DNA of 35,497 bases from Streptacidiphilus carbonis (GCF_000787775.1 NZ_BBPM01000048.1:5101-40597), one strand, 5' to 3'; shown: positions 24,622 through 32,581, numbered from the stretch's first letter. Program-made: numbers and translations. Notes: generated by a model from the letters alone, not told the origin.

Positions 24622-24686
24622 GGGTCGGGCGGCCGGGTCGGGCGTCCGGGTCAGGCGGCCGGGTCGGGCGGCCGGGTCGGGCGGCC
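24622..24686. repeat. 13-bp tandem repeat, five copies, between convergent genes
   Basis: Five contiguous 13-bp units (GGGTCGGGCGGCC with single-base variants) start at 24622, 24635, 24648, 24661 and 24674. A degenerate copy precedes them. They fill most of the 96 bp between the stops of the phosphatase gene and the encapsulin gene. It may work as a terminator spacer or a variable-number repeat. Confidence 0.8.
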
Positions 24687-24692
24687 GGCCGG

Positions 24693-25499
24693 TCAGCCGG
24701 CCTTGGTCAGGGCCACCGCGGCCTCGCTGGTGTGCAGTTGGAAGGTGAGCGTCTCCTGGAGGTAGAGCTCGACCCCGGTGTCGGTGTGTGAGCGGTAGCC
24801 GATGGAGAGGTCCTGTCCCAGGTGCAGCTCGTAGTCACCGCCCCGGGTGGACAGCAGGAAGGCGCCCTGGATCGCGGGTGCCCAGACGATCTCGCCGTCC
24901 ACCAGCAGCCGGGAGAGGTGGGTGAGGATCGGGAAGCCGTGGTCCGCGGTCTCGCTGACGGCGGTGTAGGCGTCCGCGCTCAGCAGCAGCGAGTAGGGGC
25001 CGCCGACCCCGGCCAGCCGCAGCGCGCTGAGGGCGCGGCTGACCGCGTCCGGGTAGTCGCGTACGTCCGCGGGCAGTTGCAGCTGGGGGTTGGAGGAGCC
25101 GGCCCCGATCCCGGTGATGCCGGCCTCCGGGTAGCCCTCGAAGACCACCCGGTCCTCGGCGAAGGCGGCGCGCCGCGCGGCGTCCTTGACGGGCTGCCAG
25201 TCCGCGTCCGCGGCGCCGCGTTCGACGCTGTCGACGTCGGCGCGGTCCACCGTGAAGGGGATCCGCAGCTCCACCACCTGCTGGACGTCGCGCAGTCCTG
25301 CGGTGACGCCCTCAGCGGGCGGGGTGATGGCGGTGAGCCTGCCGGTGCCGACGGCCGCCAGCTCGGTGCCGGCCGGGCCGTTCAGATCGACCACGCGTCG
25401 GCCCGCGACATGGCGTTTGAAGGTGCGTCGGGCCTCGTCCTCGATCTCCGCCCAGGCGGCATCGGAGACGGGTGCGAGTGAGCGGTGGAGGTTGTTCAC
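24693..25499 (-). CDS. enc: Encapsulin nanocompartment shell protein (family 1)
   Basis: The 268-residue protein has the HK97 phage-capsid fold of family 1 encapsulins (linocin M18-like). The N-terminal MNNLHRSLAPVSDAAWAEI, the FKRHVAGRRVVDLNGPAG block and the C-terminal strand GVELYLQETLTFQ are typical, and the length matches the usual 265-270 residues. About 60 copies (T=1) normally assemble into a shell of roughly 24 nm that encloses cargo bearing a C-terminal targeting peptide. The start is a GTG at 25499 overlapping the DyP stop (GTGA), with AAGGAG 9 nt upstream, so shell and cargo are translationally coupled. The C-terminal end abuts the tandem-repeat array. Confidence 0.95.
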   Translation of the reverse strand: MNNLHRSLAPVSDAAWAEIEDEARRTFKRHVAGRRVVDLNGPAGTELAAVGTGRLTAITPPAEGVTAGLRDVQQVVELRIPFTVDRADVDSVERGAADADWQPVKDAARRAAFAEDRVVFEGYPEAGITGIGAGSSNPQLQLPADVRDYPDAVSRALSALRLAGVGGPYSLLLSADAYTAVSETADHGFPILTHLSRLLVDGEIVWAPAIQGAFLLSTRGGDYELHLGQDLSIGYRSHTDTGVELYLQETLTFQLHTSEAAVALTKAG

Positions 25500-26599
25500 T
25501 TCGGGGTGCTCCTTCTCAGACTGCCGATGCCCAGGGAATCGGTCGGCGATGCGGCGGCGAGTGCGGGCGCCGGAGACGGCACGTACGCCGGTGTCGGGAC
25601 GCTCGCGCGGTCGCTCTGCCCGGGCAGATCAGGGAGGCCGTCCAGGAAGTCGGCGGACGGCGCGAAGAAGAGCGAGCCGGTGACAGCGGTGGAGAAGTCC
25701 AGGATCCGGTCGTAGGTGCCCGCCGGGCTGCCGACGAACATGTTCTCCAGCATCTTCTCGGTCACCGCCGGGGTCCTGGCGTACCCCAGGAAGTAGGTGC
25801 CGTACTCGCCGCGGCCGATGGTGCCGAACGGCATGTTCTCGCGCAGGATCTGACGCTGGGTGCCGTCGGGGTCGTTGACGGTGTTCAGGGCGACATGGGA
25901 GTTGGCCGGCTTCACCTCGTCGGCCAGCTCGATGTTGTCGGCCTTGGTGCGCCCGATCACCCGCTCCTGCTCCCCGGTGGACAGCGCGTTCCAGGCGGCG
26001 AGGTCGTGCAGGTACTTCTGCACCAGCAGATAGCTGCCGCCGGAGAAGTCCTGGTCCTCGGGGCCCACCAGGACCGCCCGGACCGCGTCCCGGCCGGAGG
26101 GGTTCTCGGTGCCGTCGACGAAGCCGAGCAGGTCCCGGAGGTCGAAGTAGCGGAAGCCATGGGTCTCGTCGACGACCGTGGCGGCCCCGGTGAGCCGGTT
26201 CACCACCTGGCCGGCCAGTTCGAAGCAGGCGTCCATCCGGGGCGCGCGGATGTGCAGCACCAGGTCGCCGGGGGTCGACACGGTGCGGTGCCGGGCGCCC
26301 TCGAAGTCGCGGAAGGGATGCAGTTCGGCGGGGCGGGGACCGTCGAACAGGCGGTCCCAAGCCTCCGAGCCGATGCCGGCCACGCAGGCGAGTCCGCCCT
26401 CGGGGATCCGGAAGCCGACCGAGCGCTGCAGCCCGGACAGGTCGCCGAGCAGGTCGCGGACCGTCTGCTCGCCGCCCGGGTCGATGGTCAGCACCAGGAT
26501 GATCGCCGCCACGGTCAGCGGGCTCACCACCGGTTGGGGCTCTGCGCGTTCCTTGTTCTCTGAGCCGTCGGTCGTGACAGGTGGGAGCGCGGAAGTCAT
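25496..26599 (-). CDS. DyP-type heme peroxidase, encapsulin cargo
   Basis: The 367-residue protein is a dye-decolorizing peroxidase. The distal GxxDG motif is GFVDGTENP near residues 159-167, the proximal histidine is in NSHVALN near 234 and the conserved arginine lies in RQILRENMP. After the catalytic domain an Ala/Pro-rich linker leads to SLGIGSLRR, ten or so residues from the end. That is the classic encapsulin cargo-loading peptide found in family 1 systems. It reduces peroxides with bulky or dye-like donors, and encapsulation is thought to protect cells from oxidative stress. The ATG at 26599 has an AGGGTGG-type site upstream. It overlaps the shell gene by 4 bp. No Tat signal is present, as expected for a cytosolic encapsulin cargo. 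Confidence 0.95.
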   Translation of the reverse strand: MTSALPPVTTDGSENKERAEPQPVVSPLTVAAIILVLTIDPGGEQTVRDLLGDLSGLQRSVGFRIPEGGLACVAGIGSEAWDRLFDGPRPAELHPFRDFEGARHRTVSTPGDLVLHIRAPRMDACFELAGQVVNRLTGAATVVDETHGFRYFDLRDLLGFVDGTENPSGRDAVRAVLVGPEDQDFSGGSYLLVQKYLHDLAAWNALSTGEQERVIGRTKADNIELADEVKPANSHVALNTVNDPDGTQRQILRENMPFGTIGRGEYGTYFLGYARTPAVTEKMLENMFVGSPAGTYDRILDFSTAVTGSLFFAPSADFLDGLPDLPGQSDRASVPTPAYVPSPAPALAAASPTDSLGIGSLRRSTPK

Positions 26600-26699
26600 G
26601 CCCCCACCCTGCCGCCCCGGGCGATCCCCGGCAACCGAGCCCTTTACCGGGGCGCGAGGAACTGCGCGACCGGCTCACCGCGGTCCGCACCCGAGGCAC

Positions 26700-27767
26700 C
26701 TACCCCTCCAGTGCGGCACCTTCGCCGAACACCGTCCCCAGAACCAGCCCAGCGGCCCCCAGCGCGACCACATGCTCGCCTGCGTCACTGATCTCGATAC
26801 CGACCTCCTGCCACCCCGGATCCGGAAGCCGCTCGCGGACGACCGCGGAGACCCGGCCGCGGAACACCTCCGGGTCGGCCAGCACCGCGTCCCCGCCCAG
26901 CACCACCTGGGCCAGGTCCAGCAGCCGGACCAGGTTGGCGACCCCTTCGCCCAGCAGCTCCGCGGTCCGGCCGACGTCCCCGTCGGCCAGCGCGGCGCGG
27001 CACAGCGCCTCCAGGCAGCCGTTGTTGCCGCAGGCGCACCGCGGCCCGCGCGGGTCGAGCACCTGGTGGCCGAACTCCCCCGCGTTGGTGCGCGCCCCGC
27101 GCTGCACCCGGCCGCCGAGGACCAGGCCGGCGCCCAGCCCGTCGCCCAGGTAGACGAACGCCCGATCGGCCGCGCCGGGACGGCTGAGGACACCGGCGGT
27201 GGTGTCCTTGTCCAGCAGCACCGGCAGGCCCAGCCGGGCGGACAGTTCGGCGCGCAGCGGTATGCCGTCCCAGCCGGGGAGCCCGGTGACCTGGTGCAGC
27301 ACGCCGGTGTGCTGGTCGAGCGGCCCCGGGCAGGCGACGCCGACCCCGAGCACGCGGTCCCGGGGCAGTTCCGCGATCAGTGCCTCGACCTGCGCGGCGA
27401 GCAGATCCAGGGTCTGCCGGGGGGTGGCCCCCGCGGGGTCGAAGCGGGTGGTGGTGGCGTCGGCGATCCGGCCCGCGAGGTCGACCAGCAGCAGGGTGCT
27501 GCCGTGCCGGTGCAGTTGGGCGCCGACGACCCAGCGGGCCTGCGGGACCAGCCGCAACAGGGTGCGCGGCTTGCCCCCGGTGGAGGGGGTCAGGCCGGAG
27601 GGGGCGATCAGGCCCTCGGCGGCCAGCCGTTGGACGATCTTGCTGACGGCCTGGGCGGTCAGCCCCGTGGCGAGGGCGAGCTCGACACGGCTGATCTCGT
27701 CCGCGGCGCGGATGCGCCCGAGGACGGCAGCGGTGTTGTGGTCGCGCAGCGCGGTGAGGTTGGCCAT
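26700..27767 (-). CDS. ROK-family transcriptional regulator
   Basis: The 355-residue protein has an N-terminal winged helix-turn-helix (residues about 5-65) followed by a ROK sugar-kinase-like domain. The ROK zinc site is visible as CACGNNGCLEALC, with GAGLVLGGRVQRGARTNAGE just before it. Kinase residues look degraded: the phosphate-binding DxGGT is replaced by GAQLHRHGST, and the sugar-binding NDAN is DKDT. It is therefore likely a sugar-sensing repressor rather than a kinase. The ATG at 27767 has no ribosome binding site but lies exactly 7 nt after a -10 element, suggesting a leaderless transcript. It is divergent from the Gfo/Idh oxidoreductase gene, its most probable target. Confidence 0.88.
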   Translation of the reverse strand: MANLTALRDHNTAAVLGRIRAADEISRVELALATGLTAQAVSKIVQRLAAEGLIAPSGLTPSTGGKPRTLLRLVPQARWVVGAQLHRHGSTLLLVDLAGRIADATTTRFDPAGATPRQTLDLLAAQVEALIAELPRDRVLGVGVACPGPLDQHTGVLHQVTGLPGWDGIPLRAELSARLGLPVLLDKDTTAGVLSRPGAADRAFVYLGDGLGAGLVLGGRVQRGARTNAGEFGHQVLDPRGPRCACGNNGCLEALCRAALADGDVGRTAELLGEGVANLVRLLDLAQVVLGGDAVLADPEVFRGRVSAVVRERLPDPGWQEVGIEISDAGEHVVALGAAGLVLGTVFGEGAALEG

Positions 27768-27773
27768 GACGTC

Positions 27774-27817
27774 ATTATGCAGGCGAGTTGCCACTTAGTC
27801 CACACTGTTGCTTTACT
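27774..27817. promoter_or_regulatory. Overlapping divergent promoters giving probable leaderless transcripts
   Basis: Leftward: -35 TGGACT (plus positions 27802-27797), 17-bp spacer, -10 CATAAT (27779-27774), then 7 nt to the ROK ATG at 27767. Rightward: -35 TTGCCA (27788-27793), 18-bp spacer, -10 TTTACT (27812-27817), then ATG at 27824, also 7 nt away. In both directions the predicted transcript begins at or next to the start codon. The two promoters overlap, so a single bound regulator could control both. Confidence 0.5.
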
Positions 27818-27823
27818 GGAGGC

Positions 27824-28888
27824 ATGGCTGATTCCACTTCTTCCTCCACCGCTCTCCGCGTCGGACTGGTCGGCTACGGGCTGGCCGGCTCGGTGTTCCA
27901 CGCGCCTCTGATCAGCACCACCCCCGGCCTGGAGCTCGCCGCCGTCGTCACCGGCAATCCCGAGCGCCGGGCCCAGGTCGAGCAGGACCACCCCGGTGCG
28001 GTGACCGTCGCCGGCGTCGACCAGCTCTGGCCGCTCGGCCTCGACCTGGTCGTGGTGGCCTCCCCCAACCGCACCCATGCCCCGACCGCCACCGCGGCGC
28101 TGGAGGCCGGCGTCGGCGTGGTCGTGGACAAACCGCTGGCCGTCACCGCCGCCGAGGGCGAGGCGCTGGCCGCTCTCGCCGAGCAGCGCGGGCTGCCGCT
28201 CAGCGTCTTCCAGAACCGCCGCTGGGACGGCGACTTCCTCACCGTCTCCGAGCTGGTCCGCTCCGGCCGGCTGGGCTCGGTGGGCCGGTTCGAGTCGCGC
28301 TTCGAACGCTGGCGGCCGCAGCTCAAGGGCGGCTGGCGGGAGTTGGGCGATCCGGCCGAGGGCGGCGGGCTCCTCTACGACCTGGGCAGCCACCTGGTGG
28401 ACCAGGCGCTCACCCTGTTCGGCCCCGCCGTCGAGGTCTACGCCGAGTTGGACAGCCGCCGGGCCGGGTCCGACGCCGACGACGACGCCTTCGTCGCGCT
28501 GCTGCACGCCGGCGGCGTCCGCACGCACCTGTGGATGAGCGCCGTCGCCGCCGACCTGGGTCCCCGGTTCCGGGTCCTGGGCAGCGAGGGAGGCTATGTC
28601 GTCGACGGCCTGGACGGCCAGGAGGCGGCGCTGCGCGAGGGCCGCACCCCGGCCGACGCCGACTGGGGCGTCACCCCGCCCGAGGCCTACGGCCGATTGG
28701 GCGCCGGTGACGAGACCCAGCCGTACCCCACCCTGCCCGGGGCGTACCAGGCCTACTACGCGGGCATCGCCGAGGCGCTGCGCGGGCGGGCGCCGGTCCC
28801 GGTGGAGCCCAGGGACGCGGTCGCAGCGCTCACCGTGATCGAGGCGGCCCGCCGCTCGGCGGCCGAGCGCCGGACGGTGACGCTGTGA
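27824..28888 (+). CDS. Gfo/Idh/MocA-family oxidoreductase
   Basis: The 354-residue protein has a regular NAD(P)-binding Rossmann fold (LVGYGLAGSVFHAPLI) and the conserved active-site motif DKPLAV, the family EKP variant. The block GGGLLYDLGSHLVDQAL supplies the catalytic histidine of the C-terminal domain. It is close in layout to the YvaA/scyllo-inositol or glucose-fructose oxidoreductase branch and should oxidise or reduce a sugar or cyclitol; the substrate cannot be read from sequence. The GGAGG before the ATG is only 1 nt away, so initiation is probably leaderless from the promoter at 27788-27817. It overlaps the next gene by 4 bp (GTGA). A ROK regulator is divergent. Confidence 0.9.
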   Translation: MADSTSSSTALRVGLVGYGLAGSVFHAPLISTTPGLELAAVVTGNPERRAQVEQDHPGAVTVAGVDQLWPLGLDLVVVASPNRTHAPTATAALEAGVGVVVDKPLAVTAAEGEALAALAEQRGLPLSVFQNRRWDGDFLTVSELVRSGRLGSVGRFESRFERWRPQLKGGWRELGDPAEGGGLLYDLGSHLVDQALTLFGPAVEVYAELDSRRAGSDADDDAFVALLHAGGVRTHLWMSAVAADLGPRFRVLGSEGGYVVDGLDGQEAALREGRTPADADWGVTPPEAYGRLGAGDETQPYPTLPGAYQAYYAGIAEALRGRAPVPVEPRDAVAALTVIEAARRSAAERRTVTL

Positions 28889-29370
28889 CCGCGCAGGCGG
28901 CGGCCGCCGGCCCGACCACGGCGGAGCTGGAGGAGCAGGAGTCCCGGCTGCAGTTGACCCGGTTCGACAACGACGACGCCTGGCGGCTCGGCTGCCTGCT
29001 GGTCGAGATCTGCCGCGAGCGCAGCCACCCGGTCGCCATCGACATCCGCCGGGGCGAGCAGCAGTTGTTCCACTGCGCCCTGCCCGGCAGCAGCGCCGAC
29101 AACGACGCCTGGATCGAGCGGAAGATCAGGGTGGTGCGCCGCTACGGCGAGAGCTCCTACCTGGTGGGGCAGCGGTTCCGGGACAAGGGCGCCAGCTTCG
29201 AGGAGAAGTCCCGGCTGGACCCGGACCGCTTCGCGGCGCACGGCGGCGCCTTCCCGCTGCGTGTCGTCGGTGTCGGCGTAGTGGGGACGGTGGCCGTCTC
29301 CGGGCTTCCGCAGACAGCGGACCACATAACGGTCGTCGAGGCCCTGGAGCGCTTCCTCCAGGGCATCTGA
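28885..29370 (+). CDS. UPF0303/HbpS-like heme-degrading-domain protein
   Basis: The 161-residue protein matches the UPF0303 branch of the GlcG/HbpS fold (DUF336). The characteristic blocks include DDAWRLGCLLVEICRERSHPV, PVAIDIRRGEQQLFHCALPG and NDAWIERKIRVV; the glycine-rich VVGVGVVGTVAVSGLPQ forms the core strand. HbpS of Streptomyces binds and degrades heme and senses redox stress, but UPF0303 members as a group are uncharacterised. No signal peptide is present, so it is cytosolic. The start is a GTG overlapping the stop of the oxidoreductase gene, which means the two are translationally coupled. The next gene, on the other strand, ends 7 bp away. Confidence 0.8.
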   Translation: MTAQAAAAGPTTAELEEQESRLQLTRFDNDDAWRLGCLLVEICRERSHPVAIDIRRGEQQLFHCALPGSSADNDAWIERKIRVVRRYGESSYLVGQRFRDKGASFEEKSRLDPDRFAAHGGAFPLRVVGVGVVGTVAVSGLPQTADHITVVEALERFLQGI

Positions 29371-29377
29371 CCACCCC

Positions 29378-30061
29378 TCACCCCGGCCACCGGGCCCGGG
29401 AGCCACGCTGAACGACGCTGGGCAGCGGGTGCCGCAGGGCCGCGCGGAGCAGCCCGGCGGCGGCCGCCGGCTCCCGCCTGCCCTGCACGGTGGCGCTGAA
29501 GGGCCGCCCGGTCGGATGGTCCAGGTGGATGGACAGCACCAGGTGCTCACCCGGGAGCGGCACCGCCATCCGGTAGCGTCCGTCGACTCCGAAGAACGGC
29601 GAGACGGGGAACTCCTGCTCGGCCTCCACCCGGCCGTCGGCATCGGGCCGGAGCAGCCGGCAGCGGTACTCGCCCGAGCCGCTGCGGATCTCGGCGACGG
29701 TGCACACCGGGGCGCCCCGGCCGTCCAGGCACCAGTACAGCGTGAGCGGATTGAGCACCTGCCCCATGGAACGGGCCTGAGTCAGCATCAGCACCTGTCC
29801 GCCGTCGGGATCCACCCCGTTGGCGGCCAGGTAGGCGTCGAGGTTTCCGCGCAGCGTCCCCCCGGGGTCGCCCAGGTGGTCCCGGGCCTCGAAACGGGCC
29901 AGCGGACGCAGCCCCGCCGGCAGCCGGGGCAGGTGGTCGAGGTCGACCAGCCACAGGTGCATGCGCCGGTGGAAGGTGTCGCGCAGCGGCTCGGTCCGGA
30001 CCCGGGTGATCCGGCAGTCGTAGAGGGCGGCGCCCCAGGGCCCGCGTAACCTGCCGGTCAT
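29378..30061 (-). CDS. DUF1365 protein, C-terminally shortened
   Basis: The 227-residue protein opens with the family signature ALYDCRITRVRTEPLRDTFHR followed by MHLWLVDLDHLPRLP. It also has LMLTQARSMGQVLNPLTLYW and VSPFFGVDGRYRM, all typical of DUF1365. Family members are usually about 240-270 residues and end with a basic, hydrophobic helix (an ...IRxxGIxLWLRGLPV-like tail). Here similarity stops at RHPLPS and a short unrelated tail follows, and other frames do not restore it, suggesting a 3' deletion rather than a simple frameshift. The start overlaps the FAD protein stop (ATGA). The cyclopropane-fatty-acid-synthase-like gene that commonly follows is absent. The biochemical role is unknown, linked by context to lipid modification. 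Confidence 0.85.
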   Translation of the reverse strand: MTGRLRGPWGAALYDCRITRVRTEPLRDTFHRRMHLWLVDLDHLPRLPAGLRPLARFEARDHLGDPGGTLRGNLDAYLAANGVDPDGGQVLMLTQARSMGQVLNPLTLYWCLDGRGAPVCTVAEIRSGSGEYRCRLLRPDADGRVEAEQEFPVSPFFGVDGRYRMAVPLPGEHLVLSIHLDHPTGRPFSATVQGRREPAAAAGLLRAALRHPLPSVVQRGSRARWPG

Positions 30062-31425
30062 GTCCGCACCACCGCCGCGAGGGCGCGGGCCGCCTGGATC
30101 CCGGAGCGGCAGCCGTCCTCGTGGAAGCCCCAGCCGTGGTAGGCGCCGGCGTAGGCGGTGCGGCCCCTGCTCAGTGCCGGCAGGCGCTGCTGCGCCGCGC
30201 GCGAGTCCCGGGTGTAGAGCGGATGCTCGTACACCGTGCGGGAGACGACATGCTCTTCGGCGATCGGGTTCAGCGGGTCCTCGTTGAGGGTGACCAGGTA
30301 GTCCTCGGGGGTGTTCAGGCGCAGCAGCCGATTCAGGTGGTAGGTGACCCGGACCTGGTCGGAGCGGTCCACGCAGGAGGCCATCCGGTAGTTCCAGGAG
30401 GCGCGGGCCCGGCGGGTGCGCGGCAGCAGCGAACCGTCGCGGTGCAGCACGGCCGGGTTGTAGGAGTAGCCGAACGCGCCCAGCACCGCGCGCTCCTCGT
30501 CGCTGGGGTCCGCGAGCAGGCGCAGCGCCTGGTCGGGGTGGGTGGCCAGGACCACCCCGTCGTACTCGGCTGGCGCACGGTCGGCCGCGCGGACGACCAC
30601 TCCGTCGGCGTGGCGGCGGACGCTGTGGACCGGCGCCCGGGTGTGCACGGCGGCGAGTCGGGCGGCGATCCGCTCGACGTAGGCTCGCGAGCCGCCGCTG
30701 ACGGTGCGCCAGGTGGGCGAGCCGGCGACGGACAGCATCCCGTGGTTGTCCAGGAAGGCGAACAGATAGCGGGCCGGGTACTCGCGGGCGAGGTCGGGGG
30801 CGCAGGACCAGACCGCGGACACCAGCGGTGTCAGGAAGTGGGCCGAGAAGTAGGGCGAGAAGCCGCCCTGCTGCAGGAACTGGCGCAGCGTCAGCGCGTC
30901 GGCCGCCGGGTCCGCGGAGGCCAGCAGCGCCCGGGCGCGCCGGTGGAACCGGGGGACCTCGGCGAGCATGCGCAGATAGCGGGGCCGGGCCAGTACGCCG
31001 ACCCGGGTCGGGAGCCCGGCGGTGCCGCGGGCTCCGGCGTACTCCAGGCCGCAGCTGAGACAGCGCACCGACATGCTCGTCTCGGACTCCTGGGTACGGA
31101 TGCCCAGTTCCTCGAAGAGCGCGGTCAACTGCGGGTAGGTGCGCCGGTTGTGCACCAGGAAGGCGGTGTCGACGGCCAGGTCGGAACCGTCGGCGGAGAG
31201 GATGTCCTGGGTGTGGGCGTGGCCGCCCAGGCGGCTGTCCGCCTCGTAGAGGGTGACCCGCGCGCCGGAGCGGGTCAGCTCATGGGCGGCGGTGAGGCCC
31301 GCCACTCCGCTGCCGACGACGGCGACGCTGCGTCCCCGCGCTCCCCCGCTCCGGCTCCAGCGGGGCCGAGGCCGCTGACCTGTGGGCTCCCCGGCCGGCG
31401 CGCCCAGTCCGACGTTCTCGGTCAT
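30058..31425 (-). CDS. FAD-dependent amine-oxidase-like oxidoreductase
   Basis: The 455-residue flavoprotein has an N-terminal dinucleotide-binding fold (SVAVVGSGVAGLTAAHELT, then YEADSRLGGHAHT) and an NAD(P)-binding-like/amine-oxidase core. The C-terminal AYAGAYHGWGFHEDGCRSG contacts the flavin. This clade is regularly encoded next to DUF1365 and a cyclopropane-fatty-acid-synthase-like methyltransferase, which implies a role in modifying unsaturated or methyl-branched lipids, though the reaction is not established. The stop overlaps the DUF1365 start by 4 bp. ATG at 31425 is preferred over 31440, but neither has a strong ribosome binding site and the first 35 residues are low-complexity and basic. 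Confidence 0.88.
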   Translation of the reverse strand: MTENVGLGAPAGEPTGQRPRPRWSRSGGARGRSVAVVGSGVAGLTAAHELTRSGARVTLYEADSRLGGHAHTQDILSADGSDLAVDTAFLVHNRRTYPQLTALFEELGIRTQESETSMSVRCLSCGLEYAGARGTAGLPTRVGVLARPRYLRMLAEVPRFHRRARALLASADPAADALTLRQFLQQGGFSPYFSAHFLTPLVSAVWSCAPDLAREYPARYLFAFLDNHGMLSVAGSPTWRTVSGGSRAYVERIAARLAAVHTRAPVHSVRRHADGVVVRAADRAPAEYDGVVLATHPDQALRLLADPSDEERAVLGAFGYSYNPAVLHRDGSLLPRTRRARASWNYRMASCVDRSDQVRVTYHLNRLLRLNTPEDYLVTLNEDPLNPIAEEHVVSRTVYEHPLYTRDSRAAQQRLPALSRGRTAYAGAYHGWGFHEDGCRSGIQAARALAAVVRT

Positions 31426-31448
31426 GCCTGCACATCCCACCGCTCAGG

Positions 31449-31472
31449 GCGGACGGCGTGTGCACCGTCCGC
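31449..31472 (-). terminator. Short hairpin between protease and FAD gene
   Basis: GCGGACGG at 31449-31456 is perfectly complementary to 31465-31472 around an 8-nt loop. It lies between the protease stop and the FAD-protein start, both on the minus strand. It could end the protease transcript, but no T tract follows. Confidence 0.35.
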
Positions 31473-31547
31473 GGCCTACTCGCCCGTACGGGGGTGATTC
31501 GGCGCCGCCGAAGGTGCGGATTGGTCGAACGGTAATGGGATTCGCGG

Positions 31548-32426
31548 TCAGCCGTCCTGGGAGACGGCCTCGTTGTAGAGGTCCTGCACCTTGTCCCCGA
31601 AGTACGGGCTGTAGGAGACGTCGTCGGTGTCGCCGCCCTGCTGGTAGCCGCCGATGATGCCGGTCACGGTGCCGGTGCGGGTCGCCGGGTCGAAGGCGCT
31701 GAGCCAGGGGCTGCCGCTGGTGCCGCCGGGGAATCCGGTGCAGGCGATCTTCATCTGGGTGGCGCTCTGCCGGCTCGTGGTGTTGAAGCAGGAGATCGGA
31801 GCGCTGGCGTCGGACGGGTAGCCGGTGATGCGGACCACCTGGTCGAACCCCTTGTTGACGCCGAGCGTGTCACCGCCCAGGACGTCCTGGATCTGCTGTC
31901 CGTTGACGGCGCCCAGGGTCAGGAAGGCGACGTCCATGTCCGGATCGGAGGAGTCGATCCAGCTCTGGTCCACGAAGATCTTCGTGATCGGCCACTCCCC
32001 CTGCGGGGCGCTGCCGTCCCGGTACTCGGGCACGAAGACCAGGTCGTTGCCGTAGCTGCCGCCCTTGCCGCCGTGCACGCAGTGGGCCGCGGTCAGCAGC
32101 AGGTTCCTCCCGGAGCTGTCGACCACGCTGGCGGTGCAGAAGTGGTCGCCGGTGACGTCCTGGTCGAAGATCGCGCCGACCCGGGCGTTGGTGCTGGTGG
32201 CCTTGGCCGGGTGCGAGGTGCCGCCGTGCTTGGCCAACGCCTGCTGCAACCGCTCCCGGGACCAGGACGCCGGGCTGCCGCTGACGCCGCCCTCGTTCGC
32301 CGCGGTCGCCGGGTCGGACGCCGTACCCGGACCCGAACCCGGCCCCGGACCCGCACTCGCAGTGCTGCAGCCGGAGGCCGCCAGGAGCAGGGCCCCGGCC
32401 AGGACCGCCGTCGTGGTTCGCCGCAT
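31548..32426 (-). CDS. Trypsin-like serine protease, predicted lipoprotein
   Basis: The 292-residue protein begins MRRTTTAVLAGALLLAASGC, a lipoprotein signal with the lipobox cysteine at residue 20, then a Gly/Pro/Ser-rich spacer. The chymotrypsin-fold domain has the histidine in GRNLLLTAAHCV, the aspartate in DMDVAFL and the serine in PGGTSGSPW, so the triad is intact. Cysteines flanking the histidine (FCTAS and AAHC) should form the usual disulfide. It is a clear paralogue of the protease at 4666-5525: blocks such as GRNLL-TAAHC, DVAFL and GGYQ-GG-SYSP recur in both. The ATG at 32426 has GAGG 9 nt upstream. The larger frame open to 33101 is a shadow of the methyltransferase gene. Confidence 0.9.
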   Translation of the reverse strand: MRRTTTAVLAGALLLAASGCSTASAGPGPGSGPGTASDPATAANEGGVSGSPASWSRERLQQALAKHGGTSHPAKATSTNARVGAIFDQDVTGDHFCTASVVDSSGRNLLLTAAHCVHGGKGGSYGNDLVFVPEYRDGSAPQGEWPITKIFVDQSWIDSSDPDMDVAFLTLGAVNGQQIQDVLGGDTLGVNKGFDQVVRITGYPSDASAPISCFNTTSRQSATQMKIACTGFPGGTSGSPWLSAFDPATRTGTVTGIIGGYQQGGDTDDVSYSPYFGDKVQDLYNEAVSQDG

Positions 32427-32581
32427 CGTGTCCGACCTCGTCTCCCGGGAGCCGACCTGCTGTTCTTCCCGATCCTGCCCCGCGGCCCCCGTGGCTGCGC
32501 CTCGGATCCCCCGTACGGGTGAGCGACCCCACGAGCCTGAGGAAGGCACTCGAAGCCCCGTGAAGGCACTCGGACGGATCG

